A stretch of DNA of 64,000 nucleotides from Gammaproteobacteria bacterium (GTDB lineage: Bacteria; Pseudomonadota; Gammaproteobacteria; Pseudomonadales; Cellvibrionaceae), in NCBI GenBank assembly GCA_021151835.1, contig JAGKWO010000024.1:1-64000 (forward strand), in the 5' to 3' direction. This document shows positions 8,014 through 15,697 of the stretch, piece by piece; position 1 is the stretch's first letter, and every line of letters begins with the position of its first letter. The position numbers and the translations under genes were made by a program. A model generated the notes under the pieces. It was not told the DNA's origin. It did not search any database and was given only the letters and a program-made list of their open reading frames with translations.

Positions 8014-8041
8014 CTTTGGGTTTAAGAGTTATAAATTCACA

Positions 8042-8371
8042 TCAGTGTTTGGTAGAACCAAATTTCAACATGAACTTATTGTTAAGTTTCACGACAGGAT
8101 ACTTTCCATAACCGCTTTGAATCAGCCGGTTAGTTCTCTGTGCAATACCTGCCTTTTCCAGGGTTTCAACAATATCCAAACCAAAAAGGGATTTTAGAAT
8201 TGTTTCGTCCTGGTTAAGTCGTGCCCCGGGAATACAAACTGATAAAACACCCCCAGGTGTACCTGTTTCTACTTCAAAAATCTGTAGAACGGGTTGATCA
8301 CGATTTTCTGTATAGCGATGCTCTGCGATCACGCGAAATTGCTCACCGTATAATGATATTGAGTTGTTCAT
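8042..8371 (-). CDS. Hypothetical protein (109 aa) between recT and exo
   Basis: No family is recognised. The sequence is mixed alpha/beta (YGEQFRVIAEHRYTENRDQPVLQIFEVETGTPGGVLSVCIPGARLNQDETILKSLFG), without a signal peptide or membrane segment. The ATG follows AAGGTAT. It starts 11 bp after recT stops and precedes exo, so it is co-transcribed with the recombination pair and may modulate it. It has no recognisable DNA-binding motif. Confidence 0.7.
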   Translation of the reverse strand: MNNSISLYGEQFRVIAEHRYTENRDQPVLQIFEVETGTPGGVLSVCIPGARLNQDETILKSLFGLDIVETLEKAGIAQRTNRLIQSGYGKYPVVKLNNKFMLKFGSTKH

Positions 8372-8382
8372 TTTCGATACCT

Positions 8383-9372
8383 TTATTCCTGATGATCAAT
8401 TGTCTGCTGGCTTGCTTGCAATGCATCGTATTCAGCTTTGGCACTCTCCAGTTCACTAAGAGCAAATGAAAGCTCATGGGGATCTTTAAACCGACTTTCC
8501 ATGAGTTCTTTGCACGCCTCAAAACCTCCAATTGATCGTGCGTGATTGACCATCGTCCGCACGTTGTTTTGGATTGGAGTTGGCACAAAATTTCTTGCTG
8601 GAGGGGGTGGTAACATGCCTATTTGAGCTGCATCCCGTGAGATACAAGCCAAGCCTTCACCATTTTCCTCGTTTAAGATCTTGAGTGCTGTTGCCATTCG
8701 TTGTGATGGTTGAGGCCACCACTTGTACGCCCGTTTTACAATTGATTTCAATTGCATTTGATCTTCCCAGTCAACCCATGGTCCTACGCCGTTTTTAAAT
8801 GCTTCCGATGAGTTTTTGATTTTTTCTAAGTCCGCGCGGGACATAGCTTCCACCAATACTTCACGGGAAGGCAGCATTGCGACACAGTAACCACCACGTA
8901 CCTCACCGCGTTCTTTCAGTGAAAGGAACGGATCAAAAACATGGTCAGGCTTTTGGAAACCGCCTTTGTAAGCAAACTGCTCATCACCTGCGCATACCAA
9001 CTCGGCCTTAGCGCACAAAATCGCACCGGACTCAACTGCAATCGCAATTAAGCCCCGATAAGATATGTCCAGAGTGACTTTGGGCGGTTCACCTTTTTTG
9101 GGTCTTCGAGGAACCAAAAAGGCAAGCCCTTGGTTAGGGTTTAAGGTAAGTCCGACAGCTGACACGTTGTACATTGCCATTTTCAGACTGGTAGGATCTT
9201 TTTTAGCCGTCTCAAGTAGATAGCTATTGTTGAGGCACATTTGAGTCGCAAAGATCTGTTCCTGGTCAAACACAAGGCCTGATCCATTAAACTTTTCACG
9301 TGACGATTCAATAGCTCTGTGCCAAGCATTTTGGTCGAGTTGAGTGCCTTGTTGATTGCGAGATTGCTGCAT
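8383..9372 (-). CDS. recT: RecT/Bet-family single-strand annealing protein
   Basis: This 329-aa protein is a RecT-type recombinase. Diagnostic segments are MAMYNVSAVGLTLNPNQGLAFLVPRRPK, TLDISYRGLIAIAVESGAILCAKAELVCAGD and the late SIVKRAYKWWPQ. It pairs single strands produced by the exonuclease encoded downstream, as in the SXT/R391 Bet-Exo pair. The start at 9372 is chosen because it follows GGGAGA; the reading frame extends 15 codons further upstream without a good ribosome site. The C-terminal ~50 residues are helical and acidic. SSB, encoded further upstream on the same strand, is the likely partner. Confidence 0.93.
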   Translation of the reverse strand: MQQSRNQQGTQLDQNAWHRAIESSREKFNGSGLVFDQEQIFATQMCLNNSYLLETAKKDPTSLKMAMYNVSAVGLTLNPNQGLAFLVPRRPKKGEPPKVTLDISYRGLIAIAVESGAILCAKAELVCAGDEQFAYKGGFQKPDHVFDPFLSLKERGEVRGGYCVAMLPSREVLVEAMSRADLEKIKNSSEAFKNGVGPWVDWEDQMQLKSIVKRAYKWWPQPSQRMATALKILNEENGEGLACISRDAAQIGMLPPPPARNFVPTPIQNNVRTMVNHARSIGGFEACKELMESRFKDPHELSFALSELESAKAEYDALQASQQTIDHQE

Positions 9373-9431
9373 AGGATTTCTCCCGTATAAGTTGAGAATG
9401 TGCGATATACTGATCACACGAGGTAAAAGTT

Positions 9432-9752
9432 ATGGAAACCCAAGACTACATCGTTGATAACGACGGTAATTTCAGATTCACCATGCCGGGTTTAAGAAGC
9501 CAGGCACCGCTACTGGCAAAAGCCGGTATCAATGCTCTGGAGATCAAGACCTACCCCGAATACATCCAAGCAAGACAGGCAGCGAGCCCATACTTTCTTG
9601 AATATTTTCGGGAAGAGGCTGATGTAGAGTTGCGAGACAAACCAAACACACTGGAGTGGAATGCGATTCGCTCGATTGCATTTGGAACTGCGGAAGAACA
9701 GCTAAAAATGCTTGGCAAATTACGCTTAAAACAAACTCTTAAGATTGTTTAG
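9432..9752 (+). CDS. Hypothetical protein (106 aa), divergent from recT
   Basis: This plus-strand gene starts 59 bp from the recT start, so the two probably have face-away promoters in 9373-9431. The ATG follows GAGGTAAAAG. The product (METQDYIVDNDGNFRFTMPGLRSQAPLLAKAGINALEIKTYPEYIQARQ...) is soluble, mixed alpha/beta and of unknown family. It is the only plus-strand gene in the first 13 kb, and its 3' end overlaps the convergent 63-aa gene by 14 bp. The divergent arrangement is typical of a small regulator, but no helix-turn-helix is evident. Confidence 0.7.
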   Translation: METQDYIVDNDGNFRFTMPGLRSQAPLLAKAGINALEIKTYPEYIQARQAASPYFLEYFREEADVELRDKPNTLEWNAIRSIAFGTAEEQLKMLGKLRLKQTLKIV

Positions 9753-9930
9753 CTTCTTTGCGAGCATTTATTTCTTCGATTACTTTTGACCTTAGCCATT
9801 TCAACGAAGCAATTTGTTCTTTATCGTTTAACAGACTTAGCATTTCTTTCGAAGTTGCGAGTGTCTGTTGGAGCTGCTCATCACTGGCTGTTTCTAACCA
9901 GAAATAAACTTCGCGGCGTGAAAATCCCAT
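9739..9930 (-). CDS. Small helical protein (63 aa)
   Basis: The product (MGFSRREVYFWLETASDEQLQQTLATSKEMLSLLNDKEQIASLKWLRSKVIEEINARKEAKQS) is almost entirely helical with alternating charges. Its ATG follows GGAG. It lies between ssb and recT in the recombination operon. I know no family; small size and helicity fit a protein-protein adaptor. It overlaps the convergent plus-strand gene by 14 bp. Confidence 0.65.
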   Translation of the reverse strand: MGFSRREVYFWLETASDEQLQQTLATSKEMLSLLNDKEQIASLKWLRSKVIEEINARKEAKQS

Positions 9931-9948
9931 AAGGAAATCTCCAAAGAG

Positions 9949-9983
9949 AATGGGGATTTCCCTGTATGGGGAAATTCCCCATT
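9949..9983 (-). repeat. 14-bp hairpin between ssb and the 63-aa gene
   Basis: AATGGGGATTTCCC (9949-9962) pairs with GGGAAATTCCCCATT (9969-9983) with one bulged T. It sits 25 bp downstream of the ssb stop on the minus strand and about 20 bp upstream of the next start. No T-run follows. Confidence 0.55.
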
Positions 9984-10008
9984 AGGGTTGTCTTTACATT
10001 TTCATCAT

Positions 10009-10467
10009 TTAGAACGGAATATCATCATCGAAACTATCAAATGATGGCATTGATGTTTCAAACGATGATGCAGCTGAAGACATTGATTGTTGTTGGGATT
10101 GCGAGTTACCAACCGGACCATTTTTAGCATCACGATTGAAATACCGAGGCAATTTTGTTGGAAAATCTTTGACTATCAATTGCTTCGTGTATCTTCTTTT
10201 ACCACTGCTATCTTCCCACATATGAGTTCGCCATTTTCCTTCAAGTTGAAGTACATCGCCAACTTCATAATTATTTGAAATTACTTCGGCACATTTGTCG
10301 AATGAAGCTACAAAATGCCATTCAGCAATCTCTTCCCACTTCTCGGTTTTCTTGTTCTTAAACGATTCCGTTGTAACAACTGATAACTGAGTTACGGGTT
10401 TTTGCTTTGCCGTGAATCCTGGTTTAATTTCACCAATACGGCCTATCAAAATAGTTTTTTGATACAT
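10009..10467 (-). CDS. ssb: Single-strand DNA-binding protein
   Basis: This 152-aa protein has an OB fold (ILIGRIGEIKPGF...VTQLSVVTTES...EWHFVASFDKCAEVISNNYEVGDVLQLEGKWRT), a Gln/Ser-rich linker, and a canonical acidic tip ending DDDIPF that recruits SSB-binding proteins. It would coat single-stranded plasmid DNA during transfer, replication and RecT-mediated annealing. The ATG follows AAGGAG. It lies upstream of recT and exo in the same direction, matching the ssb-bet-exo order of SXT/R391-type elements. Confidence 0.95.
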   Translation of the reverse strand: MYQKTILIGRIGEIKPGFTAKQKPVTQLSVVTTESFKNKKTEKWEEIAEWHFVASFDKCAEVISNNYEVGDVLQLEGKWRTHMWEDSSGKRRYTKQLIVKDFPTKLPRYFNRDAKNGPVGNSQSQQQSMSSAASSFETSMPSFDSFDDDIPF

Positions 10468-10478
10468 GATGTATCTCC

Positions 10479-10817
10479 TTAATTTGACTTTTGTGGAGGG
10501 TGTTCAATCAGCACTGGAGGACGTCTTCCGGATTGGACAAGTTTGTTTTGTTGCATTTGCTGAAGTTCCAGCGGAGTTACAACAAATAACGGTTTAACCA
10601 AAATTGTTTCGCTGTCTTGCTTGCTATATTTTTTAACAAGTAGTTTTGCTGCAAAAATGGTTAACTTGAAGATCAATTTAAAAGGGATCTTCAGTAGCCA
10701 TCCGCACAATTTCAGGGAATTATCGCCAAGGCGCAATCCTGCTTCAAAAGTACGAAGTGCTATTACCGAGCCGAAGAAAAAAATAAATAAAGCAACAACA
10801 AGCATTACTAGATCCAT
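10479..10817 (-). CDS. Small membrane protein (112 aa)
   Basis: A strong N-terminal hydrophobic segment (LVMLVVALFIFFFGSVIAL) and a second one (LKIPFKLIFKLTIFAAKLLV) suggest one or two membrane spans with a basic cytoplasmic tail. No family is recognised. The ATG follows TAGGAG. It ends 11 bp before ssb and follows the 76-aa gene by 9 bp, so the three appear to be one operon started from the 106-bp leader repeat upstream. Confidence 0.7.
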   Translation of the reverse strand: MDLVMLVVALFIFFFGSVIALRTFEAGLRLGDNSLKLCGWLLKIPFKLIFKLTIFAAKLLVKKYSKQDSETILVKPLFVVTPLELQQMQQNKLVQSGRRPPVLIEHPPQKSN

Positions 10818-10826
10818 TTTGCTCTC

Positions 10827-11057
10827 CTAGTTGACAGCAAAGGCATAGCCAGATGATGTGTCATACACAACTTCCGCTATATCTTTTCTGACAGACGCAG
10901 AATATTCAGGTAATACCAGAATTAATCCTGCAGTGGTTTTGCACACTTTATAAACGCCGAGGTGCGCTTTTTCGTCTGCTTTACGAATAGCCACTTGAAT
11001 GTCATTCAAAGTGCTACCTGACAAACTTTTGTGCGCATCAAAATCAAATTGACACAT
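10827..11057 (-). CDS. Small hypothetical protein (76 aa)
   Basis: The product (MCQFDFDAHKSLSGSTLNDIQVAIRKADEKAHLGVYKVCKTTAGLILVLPEYSASVRKDIAEVVYDTSSGYAFAVN) is soluble and of unknown family. It is the first gene of the operon leading to ssb. Its start lies 9 bp from the 106-bp leader that is repeated almost exactly in front of the GHKL ATPase gene, so the two units are probably regulated alike. Confidence 0.65.
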   Translation of the reverse strand: MCQFDFDAHKSLSGSTLNDIQVAIRKADEKAHLGVYKVCKTTAGLILVLPEYSASVRKDIAEVVYDTSSGYAFAVN

Positions 11058-11066
11058 GATTTATGA

Positions 11067-11172
11067 CTCCGAGGTTGAGATTAAGCCAAACGCCTTAGCG
11101 TTCTTACCCGTTTCATGGCTAGAGTGAGGGTAATTACCAAATGCCAAGTCAAAGAGACTTGAGCAGAAGGAT
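11067..11172 (-). repeat. 106-bp leader repeat, copy A
   Basis: This segment matches 13533-13638 at 103 of 106 positions by eye. Both copies lie directly upstream of a minus-strand gene in the same orientation. On the minus strand it contains a CAAGTC/GACTTG stem and an AACGC/GCGTT stem with a 4-nt loop. Two of the three differences avoid the stems, and one of these is in the 4-nt loop. It probably holds a shared promoter plus a structured 5' leader. Confidence 0.85.
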
Positions 11173-11528
11173 TCGGAGTAGAAGAAACTGTTAGGGCTAT
11201 TTCCTAAACCCTAAGAAGCAGGCCTAACGGTTTAAATGAAAGTTGATCGCCAGAGGGGGCGGTAAAGGCTTAAGGGTGTAGATCTATGTGATTTTGAAGA
11301 GGGGGTGGCTAGTAGAGTGTAATAGGTGTGGTTAGTAAGCTGAGCACGTCGAGATTTCGCACGTGGATGTGCGATCAAGGATTTCTGTTAATAAATCAAA
11401 GGGGAATTAAAAGACTTTGGTGGTTCAAGATTGAGTCTGGCTTCTGCCTGGCACCTGAATAGACTCGATGGGATGCCTTTGTGATTGCCTTACATTAGCT
11501 CAGTTTTATTTTGATGGCAAGTTCTGCT
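11173..11528. other. Non-coding region between the leader repeat and the GHKL terminator
   Basis: No credible gene is seen in these ~350 bp. There is an imperfect inverted repeat GTTAGGGC/GGCCTAAC near 11190-11236 and several G-rich stretches (near 11257, 11300). It presumably carries the promoter for the 11057 operon. Confidence 0.4.
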
Positions 11529-11529
11529 C

Positions 11530-11556
11530 AAAAAAAGCCCATTCATAGAATGGGCT
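11530..11556 (-). terminator. Rho-independent terminator of the GHKL gene
   Basis: On the minus strand AGCCCATTC and GAATGGGCT form a 9-bp stem with a TAT loop, followed by seven T. It lies 8 bp after the stop codon of the 653-aa gene. Confidence 0.9.
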
Positions 11557-11563
11557 AAAGGTG

Positions 11564-13525
11564 TTATTGGGGTTCCGTAAAGATCCCAATCTTCCAGTTG
11601 TACTCTTGCGAAAGCTCTTCTGCATAGGCAGTTGCTTTTGAATAGTCTGTAAAATCTCCGACACATTCAAGGCCGCCTTCCTTACAATGCAAATATACGC
11701 TGAATTGCTCAGGAGATTCATCATCAACGACAAAATGAGTGCCCTCTTCAGAGCTATCGTCGTTAATATTTCTCACTCCATGTAATTCGATTGCATCATA
11801 CAAATCTGGTTGGTTTTGTATAATGCTTTCGGCATATTTACTGTTTACTTCCGCTGGCTCTTTAAGGGCAGGCAATAGATTATCCGCTACCGGAAATTGC
11901 TCGTGAGAAACGAAAATTTCACCCTCCATATCAATCCCTACGCTAAAGATTTTATTTCTCAACATCGGGTAATTTCCAATTTTTGACGCTAACACTTGTT
12001 TCAAGAGAGCGTCTGGATCGTCACTTAATCTTGCAGCAACAAGCCAATCAGAAAATGCCTGACTATCATCATCATAGTTTGACTGGTAGAAGGCTCCGAA
12101 TTCATCAGTGAAATCCTTGCTTTGAAGAACCACATCTGAATTTGAGGAGTTGCCTGGGATAACAATTTGCCCATCAATTAAAGCGCAAGACTTAATTGAA
12201 ATCTTACCCATTGGGCCGTCGAGAATGCACTCATCACAAAAAACAGCATTATGATCAGCTCCATTGTCCATCTGTGATATCGATGGTTTACGTTCATTAA
12301 CAATTTCACAGTGTATTACCTTGTGGTCTGGGTTGATTGCCAATGTGTATATCCAATGATGTTTATCGAGCGGCTCGTCCAAATAGCCTCCCCCCATTTC
12401 ATATGCATACATCGCCGTTGAAAAATCCTCATCGTAGTCACCAAAGTTTTCGTGTCTAAAAATAGGTATTTTCTTTTCGACAATTTCTTGCCGACTATAA
12501 TGAACAGCAGGTTTAATTGCTTCATTATCTGTCGGTTCACGATTTGCATTGATGATTGGATATTGCTTGTAAAGCCTTAGCACATCTTTTGGGATGCGAT
12601 TTATGTTATTGAGGATATCTAAGCATTTGTAATAATGAAGCGTGTGATATGCATTCAGGATTACTTCCTCTCCAAGCTCATCAAAGACCTTATGTATGTC
12701 TGACCTTATGAATTGCTGGATTGTGCTCTTAATTTCCGATTTACAATTATCCTCATTGATTAACTTATGACGATCAGGTGCTATCGCTTTGTAGCGCGTG
12801 TAATCCAAGTGGATCACATTTGCCACATTGCTTTTAACTTCGAATCCAAATGTAAGAATTTGGAATCCCTGATAGTAACAAGTTACGCGTTCTGTATATG
12901 CAAGCTGATTTTCTCCGGCTAATGACTTCCAGAGTCTTGGTACACAGATTTTTCCAGAAACAGATTCGTTGAAAACCAAACCTGAATCCAGCGCATGGAT
13001 TCGCTGGATCTCCAGTCCATTTATAAAAACAGGAACAGGGAAACCAGCAAATATTTCACCAAAGTTAGCTTCAAAAATTGGCTTAAGTTGATCACCAACG
13101 AGCGTGATGCTAGTTTTACCATCTGGCTCAATGTGATTAATCCCAATTGGCTTGAATGACCGGATATCCTCACAATTTGCACTGAGTAAAAAACCATTGC
13201 TTTTCACTGTTATGTGATCTGCCGCGAGAATACAAGAAAGAAATCCAATACCGTATGGACTCTCTGCATTCAGGTTTTCTCCCCAATTGCTTTTGTAAGC
13301 TCCTATCAATTTTGAAAAATCATCGATACCTTTCCCATCATCCACAATGGTGAGGGAATTTGACTCATGATTGATTTCAATATTTATAGCTGTAGCTCCA
13401 GCACGACGGCTGTTTTGAGCTAGTTCCTTGATAATTGAAATATGACTTTCAAATCCGGACTTCATGGCATTCATGAAGCCTGATGGGTCAATTGACAAGG
13501 ACACTGTTTGAGTTGATTTATTCAT
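11564..13525 (-). CDS. GHKL (HSP90-like) ATPase domain protein
   Basis: This 653-aa protein begins with a GHKL ATP-binding fold: N-box helix with Glu34 and Asn38 (KELAQNSRRAG), G1 box DDGKG (61-65), and G2 PYGIGF (89-94). The layout resembles HSP90/MutL and the standalone GHKL proteins of mobile elements rather than histidine kinases, as there is no phosphoacceptor domain. Glu34 could be the general base for hydrolysis. The remaining ~500 residues match nothing I recognise. The gene is monocistronic: leader repeat upstream, strong terminator downstream. Roles from anti-phage defence to DNA repair or chaperoning are possible; none can be shown from sequence. Confidence 0.85.
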   Translation of the reverse strand: MNKSTQTVSLSIDPSGFMNAMKSGFESHISIIKELAQNSRRAGATAINIEINHESNSLTIVDDGKGIDDFSKLIGAYKSNWGENLNAESPYGIGFLSCILAADHITVKSNGFLLSANCEDIRSFKPIGINHIEPDGKTSITLVGDQLKPIFEANFGEIFAGFPVPVFINGLEIQRIHALDSGLVFNESVSGKICVPRLWKSLAGENQLAYTERVTCYYQGFQILTFGFEVKSNVANVIHLDYTRYKAIAPDRHKLINEDNCKSEIKSTIQQFIRSDIHKVFDELGEEVILNAYHTLHYYKCLDILNNINRIPKDVLRLYKQYPIINANREPTDNEAIKPAVHYSRQEIVEKKIPIFRHENFGDYDEDFSTAMYAYEMGGGYLDEPLDKHHWIYTLAINPDHKVIHCEIVNERKPSISQMDNGADHNAVFCDECILDGPMGKISIKSCALIDGQIVIPGNSSNSDVVLQSKDFTDEFGAFYQSNYDDDSQAFSDWLVAARLSDDPDALLKQVLASKIGNYPMLRNKIFSVGIDMEGEIFVSHEQFPVADNLLPALKEPAEVNSKYAESIIQNQPDLYDAIELHGVRNINDDSSEEGTHFVVDDESPEQFSVYLHCKEGGLECVGDFTDYSKATAYAEELSQEYNWKIGIFTEPQ

Positions 13526-13532
13526 AGAATAT

Positions 13533-13638
13533 CTCCGAGGTTTAGATTAAGCCAAACGCCGTAGCGTTCTTACCCGTTTCATGGCTAGAGTGAGGGTAAA
13601 TACCAAATGCCAAGTCAAAGAGACTTGAGCAGAAGGAT
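13533..13638 (-). repeat. 106-bp leader repeat, copy B
   Basis: Near-identical copy (three mismatches) of 11067-11172, placed 7 bp upstream of the GHKL ATPase start. It retains both stems seen in copy A. Confidence 0.85.
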
Positions 13639-13870
13639 CTGGCTATCTGGGGAGATAGAGGGATAGGAGGGAGACTGTTCGGTTTAGCATAAAGAGTCTG
13701 GCAAATGGCCTTTGTGCCGGGGTGACTCGCTAAGGCACATATTTATAAGCTACATCAGATTATTCGATTATTCAACGCTCTAATTGGTTATCGGTCAGTG
13801 ATCCTTTTTATCTATAGCGAAATACTTGAAACCGTTATTTTGTGCTTTTCTTTATTTCGTTGGATTTTCT
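13639..13870. promoter_or_regulatory. Divergent regulatory region, GHKL gene and cargo operon
   Basis: These ~230 bp separate the minus-strand GHKL gene from the plus-strand spermidine-synthase-like gene. They should contain both promoters. A G-rich run is seen near 13659-13685. No strong palindrome was noted. Confidence 0.35.
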
Positions 13871-15280
13871 ATGATTTCCCCCAGAAAAGCTGCTGTTGTT
13901 CTTTTTCTTGAAGGATTCGTTAGTTCAGCTTTACAGATGACGACTATTCGACAAACAACGCCTTTTGTGGGTAGTTCTGTATTGAGCACTTCGGTTGTAA
14001 TTAGCGTTTTCCTTGCTGCATTAGCAATTGGTTATTACGCTGGTGGCCGGTCTCGAATCGTAGATTACCCCTCTCTTTTGCGACGCAACATTTACATTAG
14101 TGTTCTATTTTTTGGTATCGGGCACTCATACCCATTTGTAAAGCTGTTTTTTGACTCATTCAGCAATCTCTTTCCGCAAGGAGGTATTTTTCTTTATCCA
14201 TTAACTCAGCTTTTTCTCTTTTGCTTTTTTATCATGAGTCCTTTAGTTTTCTTTCTTGGCCAGACCGTTCCACTTCTTTTAAATTCCTGGAGTGAAGAGG
14301 TTCGGAAAAGTGAAGCGGCAGGAAACGCCACGGCGCTATCCACAGTAGGCAATGTGTTTGGTTGTTTGATCTGCTCGCTCGTACTTATGTATTTTCTCGG
14401 TGTAGGATTTTCGATTACTTTTAATTGCGGAATTCTATTTTTATGTATTTATTTGCTGCGCTCCGATTCTCTAGTGAGGGGCTATTTTTTTGTATTTTAT
14501 TTGCTTTTAATTTTTCCGTTAATATTTGCAGCCAACATAGGTTTTGAGAAGAGAGCATTTACTAAAACAACCCCCTACTCGAATATAAATATAAATACAA
14601 ATGACTTTGGCAGGGAGCTTATTATCAATCGAAGTAGATCTTCTTTTTTATCAAAATCCGATAAGAAAGGTTGGCCATACATTGAAACAATGAAGAATGC
14701 CTTGTTTGATAAACTTCAACCAGGCTCACAGGCGCTTGTTTTGGGTGCTGGCGGATTTACACTCTCGGCTGAAGGTTCGCGCGGCGTAACATTTAATTAC
14801 GTTGATGTTGATGATCAATTGAAGGATGTTGCAGAGAAGTATTTCCTTGATGGGTCCATTGATGGAAAGTTCATCCCTCAGGATGCCAGATCTTTCCTGC
14901 TGTCAAATTCAGCTAAATGGGATGCAGTTGTCGTGGATCTCTATTCCAACGCTTCGATGATGCCAGGGCACACTGTCACTTTAGAATTTTTTTCCTTGAT
15001 TAATAAACGTTTGAAAGATGACGGCCTCCTTGTTATGAATGTTATAGCCAATCCACAGCTCAATGATGCATTTTCAATTTCGATAGATGCAACTATACGA
15101 GCTGCCTTTTCCAGGTGTATAACTGATATTTCAGCTTACCGGGATGGATTGGTCAATGTCGTTTATTTCTGCCACCGCAGATCATCAAGGGATGGTTTTC
15201 CAGTTGCTACTTTGTACACGGATGATACAACTAGAGCGACAGTTGATAGTTACCTACTGTCGTTACGATCTTTGAGGTAA
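13871..15280 (+). CDS. Membrane protein fused to spermidine-synthase-like domain
   Basis: The 469-aa product has an N-terminal half with about seven hydrophobic segments (LEGFVSSALQMTTIRQTTPFVGSSVLSTSVV..., then AAGNATALSTVGNVFGCLICSLVL). The C-terminal half is Rossmann-like, with LVLGAGGFTLSAE (SAM/dcSAM-binding loop), YVDVD, and VVVDLYSN. This is the layout of fused transporter-spermidine synthases. The usual synthase D(Y/A)YS motif appears as DLYSN, so activity as an aminopropyltransferase is uncertain. The ATG at 13871 is preferred because family N-termini begin near it; an upstream TTG at 13826 extends the frame 15 codons, and neither has a clear ribosome site. It heads a four-gene plus-strand operon with 6 bp to the next gene. 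Confidence 0.75.
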   Translation: MISPRKAAVVLFLEGFVSSALQMTTIRQTTPFVGSSVLSTSVVISVFLAALAIGYYAGGRSRIVDYPSLLRRNIYISVLFFGIGHSYPFVKLFFDSFSNLFPQGGIFLYPLTQLFLFCFFIMSPLVFFLGQTVPLLLNSWSEEVRKSEAAGNATALSTVGNVFGCLICSLVLMYFLGVGFSITFNCGILFLCIYLLRSDSLVRGYFFVFYLLLIFPLIFAANIGFEKRAFTKTTPYSNININTNDFGRELIINRSRSSFLSKSDKKGWPYIETMKNALFDKLQPGSQALVLGAGGFTLSAEGSRGVTFNYVDVDDQLKDVAEKYFLDGSIDGKFIPQDARSFLLSNSAKWDAVVVDLYSNASMMPGHTVTLEFFSLINKRLKDDGLLVMNVIANPQLNDAFSISIDATIRAAFSRCITDISAYRDGLVNVVYFCHRRSSRDGFPVATLYTDDTTRATVDSYLLSLRSLR

Positions 15281-15286
15281 TTAAAC

Positions 15287-15697
15287 ATGCGTCAAACTAC
15301 GACGATGGTGTCTGCCAGCGACATAGGTATGGCAGCAAAATGCGGCCATTATCTTGAATTGAAGCGAATTGGCGTTCTGCCCTCAAAGCAGGCGACCCTC
15401 GCGCGCGCCCGGGGAGATGAAGCACATCAAACCCTCAATAAGGTTGTTGAAGATAAGCGATGTTACGTTGCGTCTCATCTTTATGGCGAGGATCATCATG
15501 TAACAGATTTTCTGAGGCACTACCGCGATCATCATCTGTCCAGAAATTGGTATGGTAGAGCATTTATTAAGGTTTACTATTCTCTTTCGCCAACTTTGGT
15601 TACGCTCAGCGGTCGCTCTGCAATAATTGAAAATCTCTTGTCCTCTATGGTCAGCAGAATCGTCATTTCCATACAAAGGAAGACCGAGCATGAATAA
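15287..15697 (+). CDS. Cas4-like N-terminal fragment fused to a CFI-box C-terminal domain
   Basis: The 136-aa protein seems to be two pieces. Residues 9-50 (SASDIGMAAKCGHYLELKR...RARGDEAHQ) look like the start of a Cas4/Dna2-type PD-(D/E)XK nuclease, including the first cluster Cys (Cys19) and the G-x3-H helix (His47). Residues 58-125 (RCYVASHLYGED...FLRHYRDHHL...YGRAFIKVYYSLSPTL) match the CFI-box-CTERM-type domain. The rest of the nuclease appears to be encoded by the overlapping next gene. The ATG follows GAGG of the preceding gene's end. Confidence 0.6.
   Translation: MRQTTTMVSASDIGMAAKCGHYLELKRIGVLPSKQATLARARGDEAHQTLNKVVEDKRCYVASHLYGEDHHVTDFLRHYRDHHLSRNWYGRAFIKVYYSLSPTLVTLSGRSAIIENLLSSMVSRIVISIQRKTEHE

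Noticed and set aside
13871..15280. Ordinary spermidine synthase
   Set aside because: The membrane half and the altered active-site motif make a standard polyamine enzyme doubtful.
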